A model generated the notes under the pieces. It was not told the DNA's origin. It did not search any database and saw only the letters and a list, made by a program, of their open reading frames with translations. From Pseudomonas sp. B21-056 (lineage in GTDB: Bacteria; Pseudomonadota; Gammaproteobacteria; Pseudomonadales; Pseudomonadaceae), in contig NZ_CP087203.1 in assembly GCF_026016325.1 (NCBI RefSeq), forward strand, positions 3,534,001 through 3,598,000: 64,000 nucleotides of DNA, written 5' to 3'. Positions within the stretch are counted from its first letter, which is position 1. Each line of letters starts with the position of its first letter. The translations under genes and the position numbers were made by a program. Positions 55,718 to 64,000 of this stretch are shown piece after piece.

Positions 55718-56920
55718 ATGAAACAGCATATTCTGGTAGTTGGCGCAGGTTTCGGCGGGTTGTGGAGCGCTTTGAGCGCGGCCCGTCTGTTAGACCAGCA
55801 TGATCGCAACGATGTGCAGATTACTGTCCTGGCGCCCCAGGCGGAACTGCGGATCCGGCCGCGTTTCTACGAGCCGGACGTCCATACGATGAAGGCCCCG
55901 CTGGACGATCTGTTCAACGCGGTCGGGGTGAATTTCGTGCAGGGCTCGGCCGAGAGCGTCGATGCCGATCTCAAGCAAGTGGGCTATCGCAACGCCTCCG
56001 GTGCCCATGGCACGCTGAACTATGATCGCTTGGTGCTCGCCGCCGGCAGCCAATTGATGCGCGCTGACTTCAAGGGTGTGGTCGAACATGCCTTCGACGT
56101 CGATGAAATCGAACAGGCAACCCGCCTCGAAGCTCACATCAAGTCCCTCGGCAACCTGCCGGACAGCCCAGCCCGCAACACCGTAGTGGTGGCCGGCGGT
56201 GGCTTTACCGGGATCGAAACCGCAACCGAGATGCCCGCCCGCCTGCGTGCCGCCCTGGGCGAACAGGCCAATATCCGCGTCATCGTCGTCGACCGCGCAC
56301 CAGAGATCGGTGCTTCCCTGGGCGTAGGCATCCGCCCTTCCCTGATCGAAGCATCCGCTCACCTGGGCATCGAATGGATCCTCAACGCCTCGGTCGATTC
56401 GGTGGACGCCGGTGGCCTGACTCTGTCGGACGGCCAGCGCATCGAGTCGAAGACCGTGATCTGGACCGTGGGTTTCCGCGCCAGCCCATTGACCGAACAC
56501 GTACCCGGCACCCGCGATCGCCAGGGCCGCTTGCACGTCGACGGCAATCTGAAGGTATTGGGCCAGGACCACATCTTCGCCGCCGGTGACGTGGCCTATG
56601 CCGCCACCGACACCGTGGGCAACTATGCGGCGATGTCCTGCCAGCACGCCATCGCCCTGGGGCGCTACGCCGGCAACAACGTCGCCGCCGACCTGCTGGG
56701 CGTGACACCGATGCCCTACAGCCAGCCCAAGTACGTGACCTGCCTGGACCTGGGCGCCTGGGGCGCGGTGTACACCGAAGGTTGGGATCGCCAGCTCAAA
56801 CTGGTGGGCCAGGAAGCCAAGAGCCTCAAGAACCAGATCAACTCGATCTGGATCTACCCGCCTGCCGCCGACCGCGCAGCAGCCCTGGCATCGGCGGACC
56901 CATCGATTCCGGTGGCGTGA
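55718..56920 (+). CDS. NDH-2-like NAD(P)/FAD oxidoreductase
   Basis: 400 aa. FAD-binding motif ILVVGAGFGGLWSAL at the start, an NAD-binding motif VVVAGGGFTGIE near 160 and the second FAD motif HIFAAGDVAY near 285. The layout matches type II NADH dehydrogenases and related single-subunit quinone reductases. No C-terminal membrane helix is obvious, so the electron acceptor is uncertain. GGGAG lies 7 bases before the ATG. A strong terminator follows. Confidence 0.85.
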   Translation: MKQHILVVGAGFGGLWSALSAARLLDQHDRNDVQITVLAPQAELRIRPRFYEPDVHTMKAPLDDLFNAVGVNFVQGSAESVDADLKQVGYRNASGAHGTLNYDRLVLAAGSQLMRADFKGVVEHAFDVDEIEQATRLEAHIKSLGNLPDSPARNTVVVAGGGFTGIETATEMPARLRAALGEQANIRVIVVDRAPEIGASLGVGIRPSLIEASAHLGIEWILNASVDSVDAGGLTLSDGQRIESKTVIWTVGFRASPLTEHVPGTRDRQGRLHVDGNLKVLGQDHIFAAGDVAYAATDTVGNYAAMSCQHAIALGRYAGNNVAADLLGVTPMPYSQPKYVTCLDLGAWGAVYTEGWDRQLKLVGQEAKSLKNQINSIWIYPPAADRAAALASADPSIPVA

Positions 56921-56975
56921 TTCCACTTCTCTAGTCCCGGCCAGATCCCCTCCTTTCTGAGCCGGTCTTTCCCAG

Positions 56976-57009
56976 ACACCCGCCATTGATGGTTAGGCGG
57001 GTGTTTTTT
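56976..57009 (+). terminator. Rho-independent terminator
   Basis: 9-bp perfect stem ACACCCGCC / GGCGGGTGT with an 11-base loop, then six T. It ends the NDH-2-like gene just before the convergent gene at 57011. Confidence 0.9.
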
Positions 57010-57010
57010 G

Positions 57011-57955
57011 TCAGCCAACACCGAGGTGACTGACAGACTCATCCACCAAAGCCACGACCTCAGGAACAAAAGCAAAACCCGCCGCTTCCCAGTCCCGCCA
57101 GTCGGGCGTCTCATCCGGCAACCAGGGCGACGGGATCGGCTCGATTGGCACGGCGGTCCATTTGCCGCCCACCTCAACCTGCCAATACCACCACGCGTCC
57201 ACCTGGCCAGCCTGCTCCACAGCCAACGGCAGGAAGTTGTTGTCCCCGCGCTCCAGAGGGGCCAGCTTCCAGTCCGGACGCAGCTTCTTCCGGATACGAA
57301 GCAGACGTTGCGTCTGCAACGCCAGCAGCACGGCAGGCAACTCGTCATAGCTGCAACTGCGGCGCTTGTTTTCGGCGCCCACGAATTTGGAGAATCCCAC
57401 TGACTGTTGCCCCGCGGCCAGTGCATCCAGCTCCTCACCGGTACGCACATGGAAAACAATGGCACCCAGGTCCAGTGCACTGTCGCTGAAATTCACCGCC
57501 GGCCCCATCTGCGCAAGAATGTAGAACTGGGCAGGAAATACTGCCTCCTTGAGATTCTTGTCGTGGATGATGTTCCACCGACAGGTCTTGTTCAGTCGCC
57601 AGGTGTCCGGTGACGCCGTGCTCTTGATTTCCAGGGTCACCCCCCAGGTCAGCTGCAGATCGAACACATCGCCGTGAGGCTGCACCTTGTAGTGTTTTTC
57701 AATGCTGTGGGTCAGGTCGCCTTTGCGCGGGGTATAGGTGGTCAGCGCCCGTACCGTATCGCCGACGATGTCGTCGCAGTGGGCAATCAACTTCTTTGCC
57801 ACCAGGTACTCGATCAGCACGCCCCGTAATACGGGCACATTCATATTGGAGAAAGCCCACTGCCAGAAATCATTGGCGGTGTGGGGCGTGGTGGACTCAC
57901 CTATGGAGAACGTCATCCCGGCATCGAGAAAGCGCTTCAGATTGTCGATTTGCAT
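57011..57955 (-). CDS. Possible PD-(D/E)XK-fold protein, unknown function
   Basis: About 314 aa. The N-terminal half has RGVLIEYLVAKKL, then HGDVFDLQ and WGVTLEIKST, an arrangement like the E...D...ExK active site of restriction-endonuclease-fold proteins. The second half is Trp-rich and ends in helices. I recognise no named family. The start is unsure: ATG 57955 has AGGGA at 5 bases; ATGs at 58006 and 58027 would overlap or approach the LacI-type gene. It is downstream of that gene on the same strand. Confidence 0.55.
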   Translation of the reverse strand: MQIDNLKRFLDAGMTFSIGESTTPHTANDFWQWAFSNMNVPVLRGVLIEYLVAKKLIAHCDDIVGDTVRALTTYTPRKGDLTHSIEKHYKVQPHGDVFDLQLTWGVTLEIKSTASPDTWRLNKTCRWNIIHDKNLKEAVFPAQFYILAQMGPAVNFSDSALDLGAIVFHVRTGEELDALAAGQQSVGFSKFVGAENKRRSCSYDELPAVLLALQTQRLLRIRKKLRPDWKLAPLERGDNNFLPLAVEQAGQVDAWWYWQVEVGGKWTAVPIEPIPSPWLPDETPDWRDWEAAGFAFVPEVVALVDESVSHLGVG

Positions 57956-58040
57956 GTCATCCCTGTCGTTGATACCAATAGAGGCGAAATGATGGCGCTT
58001 TTCCATGAGCAATTCCACTTCGCCCATGTGCAGCGTTGGC

Positions 58041-59096
58041 TCAGACACTCTCCGGCACGTCAATCTGCAGCGACACCACCCGGCTCAGCGCTGCCTCCGA
58101 TGGAGATACCGTGAGCGCTTCGACCAGTGCATCGACAGCCTGGTCCGCCAGCGTAACGACAGGATGAGACAGCACCGCCTGCACCAGCCCGGTCTTCAAT
58201 GCGTCGCGCGTCAGCGGAGTCAGTTCATGGCACACCACCACCGGCAGTCGAAGTTGACGATCCTTCAGGTCACGCAAGGCTCGCAACATCCCGCCGATAC
58301 CGCCTCCCGCCACGTACAGGCCGACAAGATCAGGTTCTGCCGTGAGCAGATCGAGGGTGTTGCCGTAAGCGAATTCATCGTCTTCCAGGGTCAGGCGCGA
58401 GGCGAGCAGCTCCCATTCGCTGGAATGCTCCGCCAGATAGCTACGGAAGCTCAGTTCACGCAGCTCCTGGCATTGGAAACGTTGACTGCTGAGCATCACC
58501 GCCGCAGTCCCGGGCCGATCGGCCAGACGGCTGATGAACCAGCCGGCCGTGCGCCCCGCGAGTCGATTGTCGAGCCCCGCATAACCTGTACCCGTCGTAC
58601 CGGATAACGCGGACAACAGCGCCACGACCGCAACATCGGCTTCGCGCAACTGCGCAACCGCATCTCGCACCTTGGGATGGTCCACCGCCACCACCCCCAG
58701 GCCATCCACCTGATCACGCAACGCCAGGATGCGCTGCGCCACCGTGACCGGGTCGAGGTCATCCAGATAACCAATGACCACACGAATCCGCGCTCGCGTG
58801 CAGGTGGCGGCGGCATTCGACAGCGCGTGCGCCAGGCCTTGATAAAAAGGCACACCGCTTTTCTGCAACAGGAACCCCAGGCGCAAGGTGGGACGATCCG
58901 TGTGCAGCCGCTGTTCGATAACACCCTTGGCGTGGAAACCCAAGCGTGCGGCGGCCGCGGCAATGCGCTGGGCAGTGTCGGCCCGCACATCGGCGCGCAG
59001 GTTCAGCACCCGGTCCACTGTCGACAGGCTGACCCCGGCTTCACGGGCGACGTCGGCCATGGTCGGGCGCAATTTGCGTCGTGGCTGTTCTGACAT
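58041..59096 (-). CDS. LacI-family regulator
   Basis: 351 aa. An N-terminal LacI helix-turn-helix (MADVAREAGVSLSTVDRVLN, about 13-32) precedes a periplasmic-binding-type effector domain. TVDRVLN rather than TVSRVLN is typical of a subgroup linked to sugar or polyol genes. AAAGGAGGT lies before the ATG. It is divergent from the sugar isomerase gene at 59232, its likely target. Confidence 0.87.
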   Translation of the reverse strand: MSEQPRRKLRPTMADVAREAGVSLSTVDRVLNLRADVRADTAQRIAAAAARLGFHAKGVIEQRLHTDRPTLRLGFLLQKSGVPFYQGLAHALSNAAATCTRARIRVVIGYLDDLDPVTVAQRILALRDQVDGLGVVAVDHPKVRDAVAQLREADVAVVALLSALSGTTGTGYAGLDNRLAGRTAGWFISRLADRPGTAAVMLSSQRFQCQELRELSFRSYLAEHSSEWELLASRLTLEDDEFAYGNTLDLLTAEPDLVGLYVAGGGIGGMLRALRDLKDRQLRLPVVVCHELTPLTRDALKTGLVQAVLSHPVVTLADQAVDALVEALTVSPSEAALSRVVSLQIDVPESV

Positions 59097-59231
59097 GTCT
59101 TGACACCTCCTTTCAGCATCATGAGAGGTTTTGACAGATTAAGCCACCCTTCCATGGCCGCCTCCCCGGCTACGCACTAGCATCAGCTCGAACGCAAGGC
59201 CTGTCCCCAGAACAACAACGCCGGAGTAAAG

Positions 59232-60134
59232 ATGAAAATCGCCCTCGACCCCTACATGCACCGCCATCTGAGTTTGCCCGAGCTATGCCGCAAGACCGCC
59301 GAACTCGGCTACGAGTACCTGGAGCTGTCACCGCGCGAGGACTTCCTGCCCTGGTGGGTGCGTCCTCGTGCCCACAAGGAACGTATCGCCGAGTTCAAGA
59401 AAGCCCTGCGCGAGCACGATCTGCAACTGGCCTCGTTGCTGCCGATGTACCGCTGGGCCAGCCCTCACGAAGACGAGCGCCGTGCGGCGGTGAACTACTG
59501 GAAGGAGGCGATTCACATCGCCGTGGAGATGGGCTGCACCACGATGAACTCGGAGTTCGGTCGCGGGCCTTCTCCCGACCGCGGACACAAGGTCAGTTGC
59601 TGCGGCGGGCTGCACAGCCATGAATCCAGCGAAGCGGCCTGGTGGCGTTCGATGGAAGAGCTGGTGCCGATCCTCGAAGCCGAGGGGGTCACCCTGAACG
59701 TCGAACCCCACCCGGAGGACTGGTGCGAAACCCTGCACCCGGCCCTAGACATGCTCAAGACCATCGGCTCGGACAACGTGAAGTTTCTGTACTGCACGCC
59801 GCACACCTTCTATTTCGGCGACGACATGAAAGCCATGATCGCCGAGGCAGGGTCAATGATCGCCCACGTGCACATTGCCGACACCTATAACCACAAGGCC
59901 TCGTCGGGCCTGCGCTACATCGTCAACCCGCCCGGGGCGAAAGTCACCGTGCATCAGCACATGGACATGCATCAGGGCGAGATCGACTGGGACCTGTTCT
60001 TCAGTGAACTGGCCAAGACCGGCTTCGACGGCATCGTCACCGCCTGCGTGTTCGGCTGGGAAGAACGGGCGGACGAATCCGGTCGGTTCATGCGCAAGGA
60101 AATCCAGTCTTACGTCGACAAGTACTTCTACTAG
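59232..60134 (+). CDS. Sugar phosphate isomerase/epimerase (xylose-isomerase-like barrel)
   Basis: 300-aa TIM barrel of the AP endonuclease 2/xylose-isomerase-like family. Likely metal ligands lie in NVEPHPEDW, AHVHIADTYNHKA and the HQHMDMHQGEIDW segment. It resembles the IolE/IolI/hydroxypyruvate-isomerase group; the exact sugar is unknown. GGAG precedes the ATG. It is divergent from the LacI-type regulator. Confidence 0.85.
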   Translation: MKIALDPYMHRHLSLPELCRKTAELGYEYLELSPREDFLPWWVRPRAHKERIAEFKKALREHDLQLASLLPMYRWASPHEDERRAAVNYWKEAIHIAVEMGCTTMNSEFGRGPSPDRGHKVSCCGGLHSHESSEAAWWRSMEELVPILEAEGVTLNVEPHPEDWCETLHPALDMLKTIGSDNVKFLYCTPHTFYFGDDMKAMIAEAGSMIAHVHIADTYNHKASSGLRYIVNPPGAKVTVHQHMDMHQGEIDWDLFFSELAKTGFDGIVTACVFGWEERADESGRFMRKEIQSYVDKYFY

Positions 60135-60153
60135 TGGCCACACAGGCCACTAG
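60131..60153. terminator. Perfect hairpin holding both stop codons
   Basis: 9-bp perfect stem CTAGTGGCC / GGCCACTAG with a 5-base loop. The TAG stops of the two convergent genes lie in opposite arms. There is no T run, so its terminator strength is doubtful. Confidence 0.5.
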
Positions 60154-60701
60154 GCCTGCCCCGCCTGCTCGATCAACGCACCGACCCCGTCCATCAGGAA
60201 CGTGCAGGCGGCAGTATCTACCAGGCGCCCGTGCGCTATCTTTGCGGCCACCCCGCCGATGACAATCTGCGGGTAGGTCACCATCGCCGCCTGGATCGCC
60301 CAAAGCGTTTCATTGAGTTGCTGATGCGCCCGTACCCCGCCGGTAAACGCGGGCGAAGCGGTGAAACACAATACCGGTCGCCCTGTCAGGACCGACTTCC
60401 CGTGCGGGCGCGACAACCAGTCCAGAGCATTCTTCAGCACGCCTGACATCCCGTGATTGTATTCCGGTGAACCGATCAGGATTCCGTCGGCCTGGGCCAC
60501 GGCCGCGCGCAGGCCGACCACCGCCGCTGGGGCGTGCACGCCGTCGTGGTCCTCGTTGTAGGGCGGGATGTTTTCCAGCCCATGAAGCGTCAGTCGAACC
60601 GGTCCGGCCAGCCGTTCGGCCACCGTGTTCAGGATCGCCGTATGGGCCGACTGCTGACGCAGGCTGCCCGACAGGCCGAGGAGATTGATCGTCGAGGTCA
60701 T
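60150..60701 (-). CDS. NADPH-dependent FMN reductase family protein
   Basis: 183-aa flavodoxin-like fold. LLGLSGSLRQQSAHT near the start is the FMN phosphate-binding loop, and GSPEYNHGMSGVLKNALDWLSR is the family signature. It is the ChrR/azoreductase/arsH-like type that reduces flavin, quinones or chromate. It follows the RND exporter gene directly on the same strand, so co-transcription is likely. Confidence 0.88.
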   Translation of the reverse strand: MTSTINLLGLSGSLRQQSAHTAILNTVAERLAGPVRLTLHGLENIPPYNEDHDGVHAPAAVVGLRAAVAQADGILIGSPEYNHGMSGVLKNALDWLSRPHGKSVLTGRPVLCFTASPAFTGGVRAHQQLNETLWAIQAAMVTYPQIVIGGVAAKIAHGRLVDTAACTFLMDGVGALIEQAGQA

Positions 60702-63104
60702 CTAGAGGCTCACCGTCTGCGGTTTGGGTTTGAGAAGGAAATGGGCCAGCGCGGGTACCAGGATCAGCGCCCCCACCATGTTCCAGACGAACATGAAGCC
60801 CAGCAGGATGCCCATGTCGGCCTGGAATTTGATCGGCGACAGTACCCAGGTGGTCACGGCCACGCCCAGGGTGATCCCGGTCATCACCACGACCTTGCCG
60901 GTCGACAGCAGCGCCAGGTAATAGGCGCTCGACAGGCTGGCGCCGCTGCGCAGGTGTGTGAGTGTCACACTCAGAATGTACAGCGCATAGTCCACGCCGA
61001 TGCCCACACCCAAGGCAATCACCGGCAGGGTCGCGACTTTGACGCCGATGTTGAGCCCGACCATCAGGGCCTCACACAGCACCGACGTCAGCATCAACGG
61101 CAGCACGGTACACACCACGGCACGCCAGGACCTGAACGTGATGAAGCAAAGGGCAATGACCGCCGCATACACCATGAACAGCATCTGCACGTTCGAACGC
61201 TTCACGACGATATTGGTGGCGGCCTCGATCCCGGCATTACCTGCCGCATTCAGGAACTGGATCTGATCGCTGTCATGGGTCGCCGCGAACTGCTCGACGG
61301 CCTGTACCACGCGGGTCAGGGTGTCGGCCTTGTGATCGGAGAGATAGACATACACCGTCAGCAGGTCACAGTTCTGGTTGAACAGTTCCCGTGGCGCACG
61401 GGTGATGATCGCGTTCAACAGCCCCTGGTTACGCGGTATCTCGTACCAGGTCATGCTGCCTTCGTTCATGCCGGCGGCAGCCTGCTTGCTGAGGGCTGCC
61501 AGGGAGGTGGTGGACACCACCCCCGGCAATTGCTGGAGCTGCGCTTCCAATGCGTCGACCGACACCAGGGTCTGGTAGTTGGCGCAGTAGTACTGGGGCG
61601 TTTTGACCATCACCACATACTTGTCACTGCTGGCGGAAAAGTTGCTGACCATGAAGCGGTTGTCGGTGTTGTAGCGCGACTCGGGACGCAGCTCCGGCGC
61701 GCCGGGGTTCAGGTCGCCGATCTTGACATGGAGGCTGATGGCAAAGCCCGCCGCCCCCAGCAGCACCGCGACGATGATCGCGCCACCGGCCCATTTACGC
61801 TCGGTGAAACGGTCCAGGAAGGCCCAGAGCGGATGCCGGGCGTGACCGGCCTCCAGCCTGGAAAACTGCTCATTGGCCGCTTCCCGCCGGGCCGCCACCT
61901 TGCTGACGCCGGTGTACGACAGCAGGATCGGCAACAGAATCAGATTGGTGAAGATCAGCGCCAGCACACCGAGGGTTGCAGTGACGGCCAGGTCCTGGAT
62001 CACCGGGATCTTGATGATCATCAGCACCGCAAACCCCACCGCGTCGGCGACCAGCGCCATCAACCCGGTCAGGAACAGCCGGCGGAAGGTAAAACGTGCC
62101 GCAACTCGTTTGTCCGCACCGCGTCCGATGTCCTGCATGATGCCGTTCATCTTCTGCGCGCCGTGGCTCAAGCCAATGGCGAACACCAGGAACGGGACCA
62201 GGATCGAATACGGGTCCAGGTCAAACCCCAGGGTGGGCAGCAAGCCCAGCAGCCAGACCACGGCAATGATCGAACACAACAACACCAGCACCGTGCTGCG
62301 TGCGCAGCGGGTGTACCAGAACAGCACAAGCCCGCAGATCACCAGCGTCGCGGCGAAGAACAGCTGCATCTGGCGCATGCCATCGATCAGGTCGCCCACG
62401 ACCTTGGCGAAACCGGTGATGTGGATCCGGATGTTCTCGGTTTCGTATTTGCCGCGGATCTGTTCAAGCTGATTGGACAGTGCGTTGTAATCCAGAGGCT
62501 TGCCGTCCTCCGAAGCACTTTCCTGCAACGGCAACAGCACGATGCTGGACTTGAAATTGGCAGCCACCAGCCGACCGACTTCACCCGATCTTTCGACGTT
62601 CTGCCGCACCTGCTCGAGGCTGCGGGCCGAGCCGTCGTAATCGTCGGGAATCACCGGCCCGCCGTCGAAGCCTTCCTCGGTCACTCCGATCCAGCGTGTC
62701 GCCGGGGTCCACAGGGATTTCATATAGGAGCGATCGACACCCGGCAGCAGGAATACCTCGTCGTTGATCTTCTTGACCGTCTCCAGGTAGGTGGCATCGA
62801 AAATACCGCCTTGCCGGGCCTCGATCGCGATCCGCAGGGTGTTGCCACCCTCCCCCAGTTGGCCACGATTCTTCAGGTAGTTCTGCACATAGGGGTGATC
62901 CGTGGGGATCATTTTTTCGAAGGCAGCATTGAGTTTCAGGCCCAGCGCCTGATAACCGAACACCAGGCTGAGCAGCACACAGATGCCCAGGACGATGCCG
63001 CGATGATTGAACAACATCCGTTCGACCAGGGTGCCGGAAGCGGGGTCGAACGGTGCCGATGCAAGATCGGGCTGATGTTCGGCAGAGCGAGTAAAGCTGT
63101 TCAT
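60702..63104 (-). CDS. RND/MMPL-family exporter
   Basis: 800 aa, about twelve helices with two large periplasmic loops (about 60-230 and 440-620). The helix-4 segment LVPFLVFAIGLSHGAQKMNG and its counterpart ALGVGIGVDYALYILS are typical of MMPL/HAE3-type RND permeases, which move lipids or hydrophobic compounds and need no classical adaptor. Its start overlaps the stop of the YCF48 gene by 4 bp. The substrate is unknown. Confidence 0.88.
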   Translation of the reverse strand: MNSFTRSAEHQPDLASAPFDPASGTLVERMLFNHRGIVLGICVLLSLVFGYQALGLKLNAAFEKMIPTDHPYVQNYLKNRGQLGEGGNTLRIAIEARQGGIFDATYLETVKKINDEVFLLPGVDRSYMKSLWTPATRWIGVTEEGFDGGPVIPDDYDGSARSLEQVRQNVERSGEVGRLVAANFKSSIVLLPLQESASEDGKPLDYNALSNQLEQIRGKYETENIRIHITGFAKVVGDLIDGMRQMQLFFAATLVICGLVLFWYTRCARSTVLVLLCSIIAVVWLLGLLPTLGFDLDPYSILVPFLVFAIGLSHGAQKMNGIMQDIGRGADKRVAARFTFRRLFLTGLMALVADAVGFAVLMIIKIPVIQDLAVTATLGVLALIFTNLILLPILLSYTGVSKVAARREAANEQFSRLEAGHARHPLWAFLDRFTERKWAGGAIIVAVLLGAAGFAISLHVKIGDLNPGAPELRPESRYNTDNRFMVSNFSASSDKYVVMVKTPQYYCANYQTLVSVDALEAQLQQLPGVVSTTSLAALSKQAAAGMNEGSMTWYEIPRNQGLLNAIITRAPRELFNQNCDLLTVYVYLSDHKADTLTRVVQAVEQFAATHDSDQIQFLNAAGNAGIEAATNIVVKRSNVQMLFMVYAAVIALCFITFRSWRAVVCTVLPLMLTSVLCEALMVGLNIGVKVATLPVIALGVGIGVDYALYILSVTLTHLRSGASLSSAYYLALLSTGKVVVMTGITLGVAVTTWVLSPIKFQADMGILLGFMFVWNMVGALILVPALAHFLLKPKPQTVSL

Positions 63105-64000
63105 TGTCGTGGCTCCGACGGTTCCACTTGGATAGCTGACGACAGCATGCCCCGCGAACTGCTGATGATGAGTTCACCATTCGCTGCTTGCGCCATGCCG
63201 GTGAAGTAACCCGGTTGAGGTATCGGCACAGTGACCGCCTTGTCATGGCCGTCGGCAAAGCGCAGCACCCTGCCCGATTCGTCCGCCAACAGAACCGAAC
63301 CATCCTCCAGCCGTAGGCCGCTGGTCAGTGTCACCGGCTCCAGGGTGTCGAGACGCTGCCAGGTCTCGCCGCGATCCGTCGATTCAAACGCCTTGCCCCG
63401 CAGGCCGAACATCAGCAGCGAGTGCTTCGCGCTGGCCTGCAGCCCGAAGACGGTGCCCTCATAGGGTGAGGTCAGCGGCTCGAAGGTCTGGCCCTTATCG
63501 CTGGAGCGCAACAGGACCCCTTGCTCACCGGCGATAAAGACATCCGCCCCGGCCTGCTCAATGCTGTAGAGATGCAGGCCGGAAGGGTTGTCGAGGCTGG
63601 AGCGGATCGACTGCCAACTGGCCCCGCCGTCATGGGTGACAAAAGCCAGGCCATAAGCACCCACCACCCAGCCATGACGGGCGTCCTGGAACAGTACGTC
63701 GAGAAAGGGTTTGTCCGGGCCCTCTTCCACCAGTTGTCGGGCCTGTTCCAGATGCTCCGCAGCGCCGTCACCGGTTTCGCTGGAGGTCTGGTCCAGCTCT
63801 ATCCGGGCTGCCTGGACACCGTCGAGCTGTTTCTCCCACGTCAGGCCGCCATCGCGGCTATGCAGGACCGCGCCGGCATGCCCCACCGCCCAACCGAGAT
63901 TGGCATCGATGAAGCGGACCTTGACCAGTGTCATGCTGACCGGAGAACCGACCTGCTTCCAGTGGCCACCGTTGTCATCGGAGACGAGAATGAAACCGCG
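63101..64000 (-). CDS. YCF48/BNR-repeat propeller protein (partial, runs off the window)
   Basis: At least 299 residues, with the N-terminus beyond the window end. Repeats of GWAVG, DGG and TW (for example NLGWAVGHAGAVLHSRDGGLTWEK) mark a YCF48-type beta-propeller like the photosystem II assembly factor HCF136. In Pseudomonas such genes sit beside RND/MMPL exporters and outer-membrane DUF1302/DUF1329 proteins. It is probably periplasmic. The stop overlaps the exporter start by 4 bp, so translation is coupled. Confidence 0.85.
   Translation of the reverse strand, partial: RGFILVSDDNGGHWKQVGSPVSMTLVKVRFIDANLGWAVGHAGAVLHSRDGGLTWEKQLDGVQAARIELDQTSSETGDGAAEHLEQARQLVEEGPDKPFLDVLFQDARHGWVVGAYGLAFVTHDGGASWQSIRSSLDNPSGLHLYSIEQAGADVFIAGEQGVLLRSSDKGQTFEPLTSPYEGTVFGLQASAKHSLLMFGLRGKAFESTDRGETWQRLDTLEPVTLTSGLRLEDGSVLLADESGRVLRFADGHDKAVTVPIPQPGYFTGMAQAANGELIISSSRGMLSSAIQVEPSEPRQ

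Noticed and set aside
60534..63209. Very long open frame (891 codons) on the plus strand
   Set aside because: It is antisense to the RND exporter, is full of Gln, His and Arg, and has no family motif. It is a GC-codon shadow.

Overview
The window looks like chromosome of a fluorescens-group Pseudomonas. The coding sequence is GC-rich. Most gaps carry the REP doublets typical of that group (GTGGGAGCGAGC...GCTCGCTCCCAC), together with two other long inverted-repeat families. The gene content (MocR, AraC, LysR and GntR regulators, PAAT transporters, a TonB siderophore receptor and a hydroxyproline cluster) fits a soil or root pseudomonad. I saw no rRNA, tRNA or CRISPR array.

Layout. 1-5300: a YeiB-like membrane protein, then a sugar-acid module (glucarate dehydratase-like enzyme, MFS permease, divergent LysR). 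5.6-12.9 kb: an NTF2-like secreted protein, a LysR/tautomerase pair, a chemoreceptor, an SDR that lacks its catalytic tyrosine, and a TonB receptor. 13.2-15.7 kb: a more A/T-rich accessory island with a small membrane protein, a lipoprotein, an Abi_C-type abortive-infection protein and a TIR-domain protein. This is the best candidate here for an undescribed (defence) system. 16.2-19.5 kb: a small helical protein behind a hairpin-rich leader, then a MocR/MFS divergent pair.

19.7-33.3 kb is a large hydroxyproline catabolic cluster. It holds a GntR regulator, an unknown PLAT-like protein, 4-hydroxyproline 2-epimerase, three D-hydroxyproline dehydrogenase subunits, a PAS-AraC regulator, a PAAT ABC transporter, an aconitase-X protein (probably cis-3-hydroxyproline dehydratase), a proline-racemase paralogue with both catalytic cysteines replaced, and a DHDPS-family deaminase. 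Import, epimerisation, oxidation to a pyrroline carboxylate and deamination can be read from the genes. The final semialdehyde dehydrogenase is not in the window. Matching TCGTATAC sites lie before the GntR gene and before the transporter operon.

33.5-44.4 kb: a DinB protein, a DipZ-like thiol protein, a DUF2790 protein, an OmpR-type two-component pair, a CHASE4-PAS-GGDEF-EAL protein with a degenerate EAL site, and a hydrolase/MAPEG/membrane-protein group opposite an XRE-MmyB regulator. 44.5-54 kb: a methyltransferase, an amidase/MFS/porin operon with an AraC regulator and two matching XylS-like sites, a membrane protein/LysR pair and two orphan receiver proteins. 54.0-55.3 kb: an IS3-family element inside a broken REP doublet. 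55.7-64 kb: an NDH-2-like flavoprotein, a possible PD-(D/E)XK protein, a LacI/sugar isomerase pair, an FMN reductase, and an RND exporter with a YCF48 propeller protein that runs off the window end.
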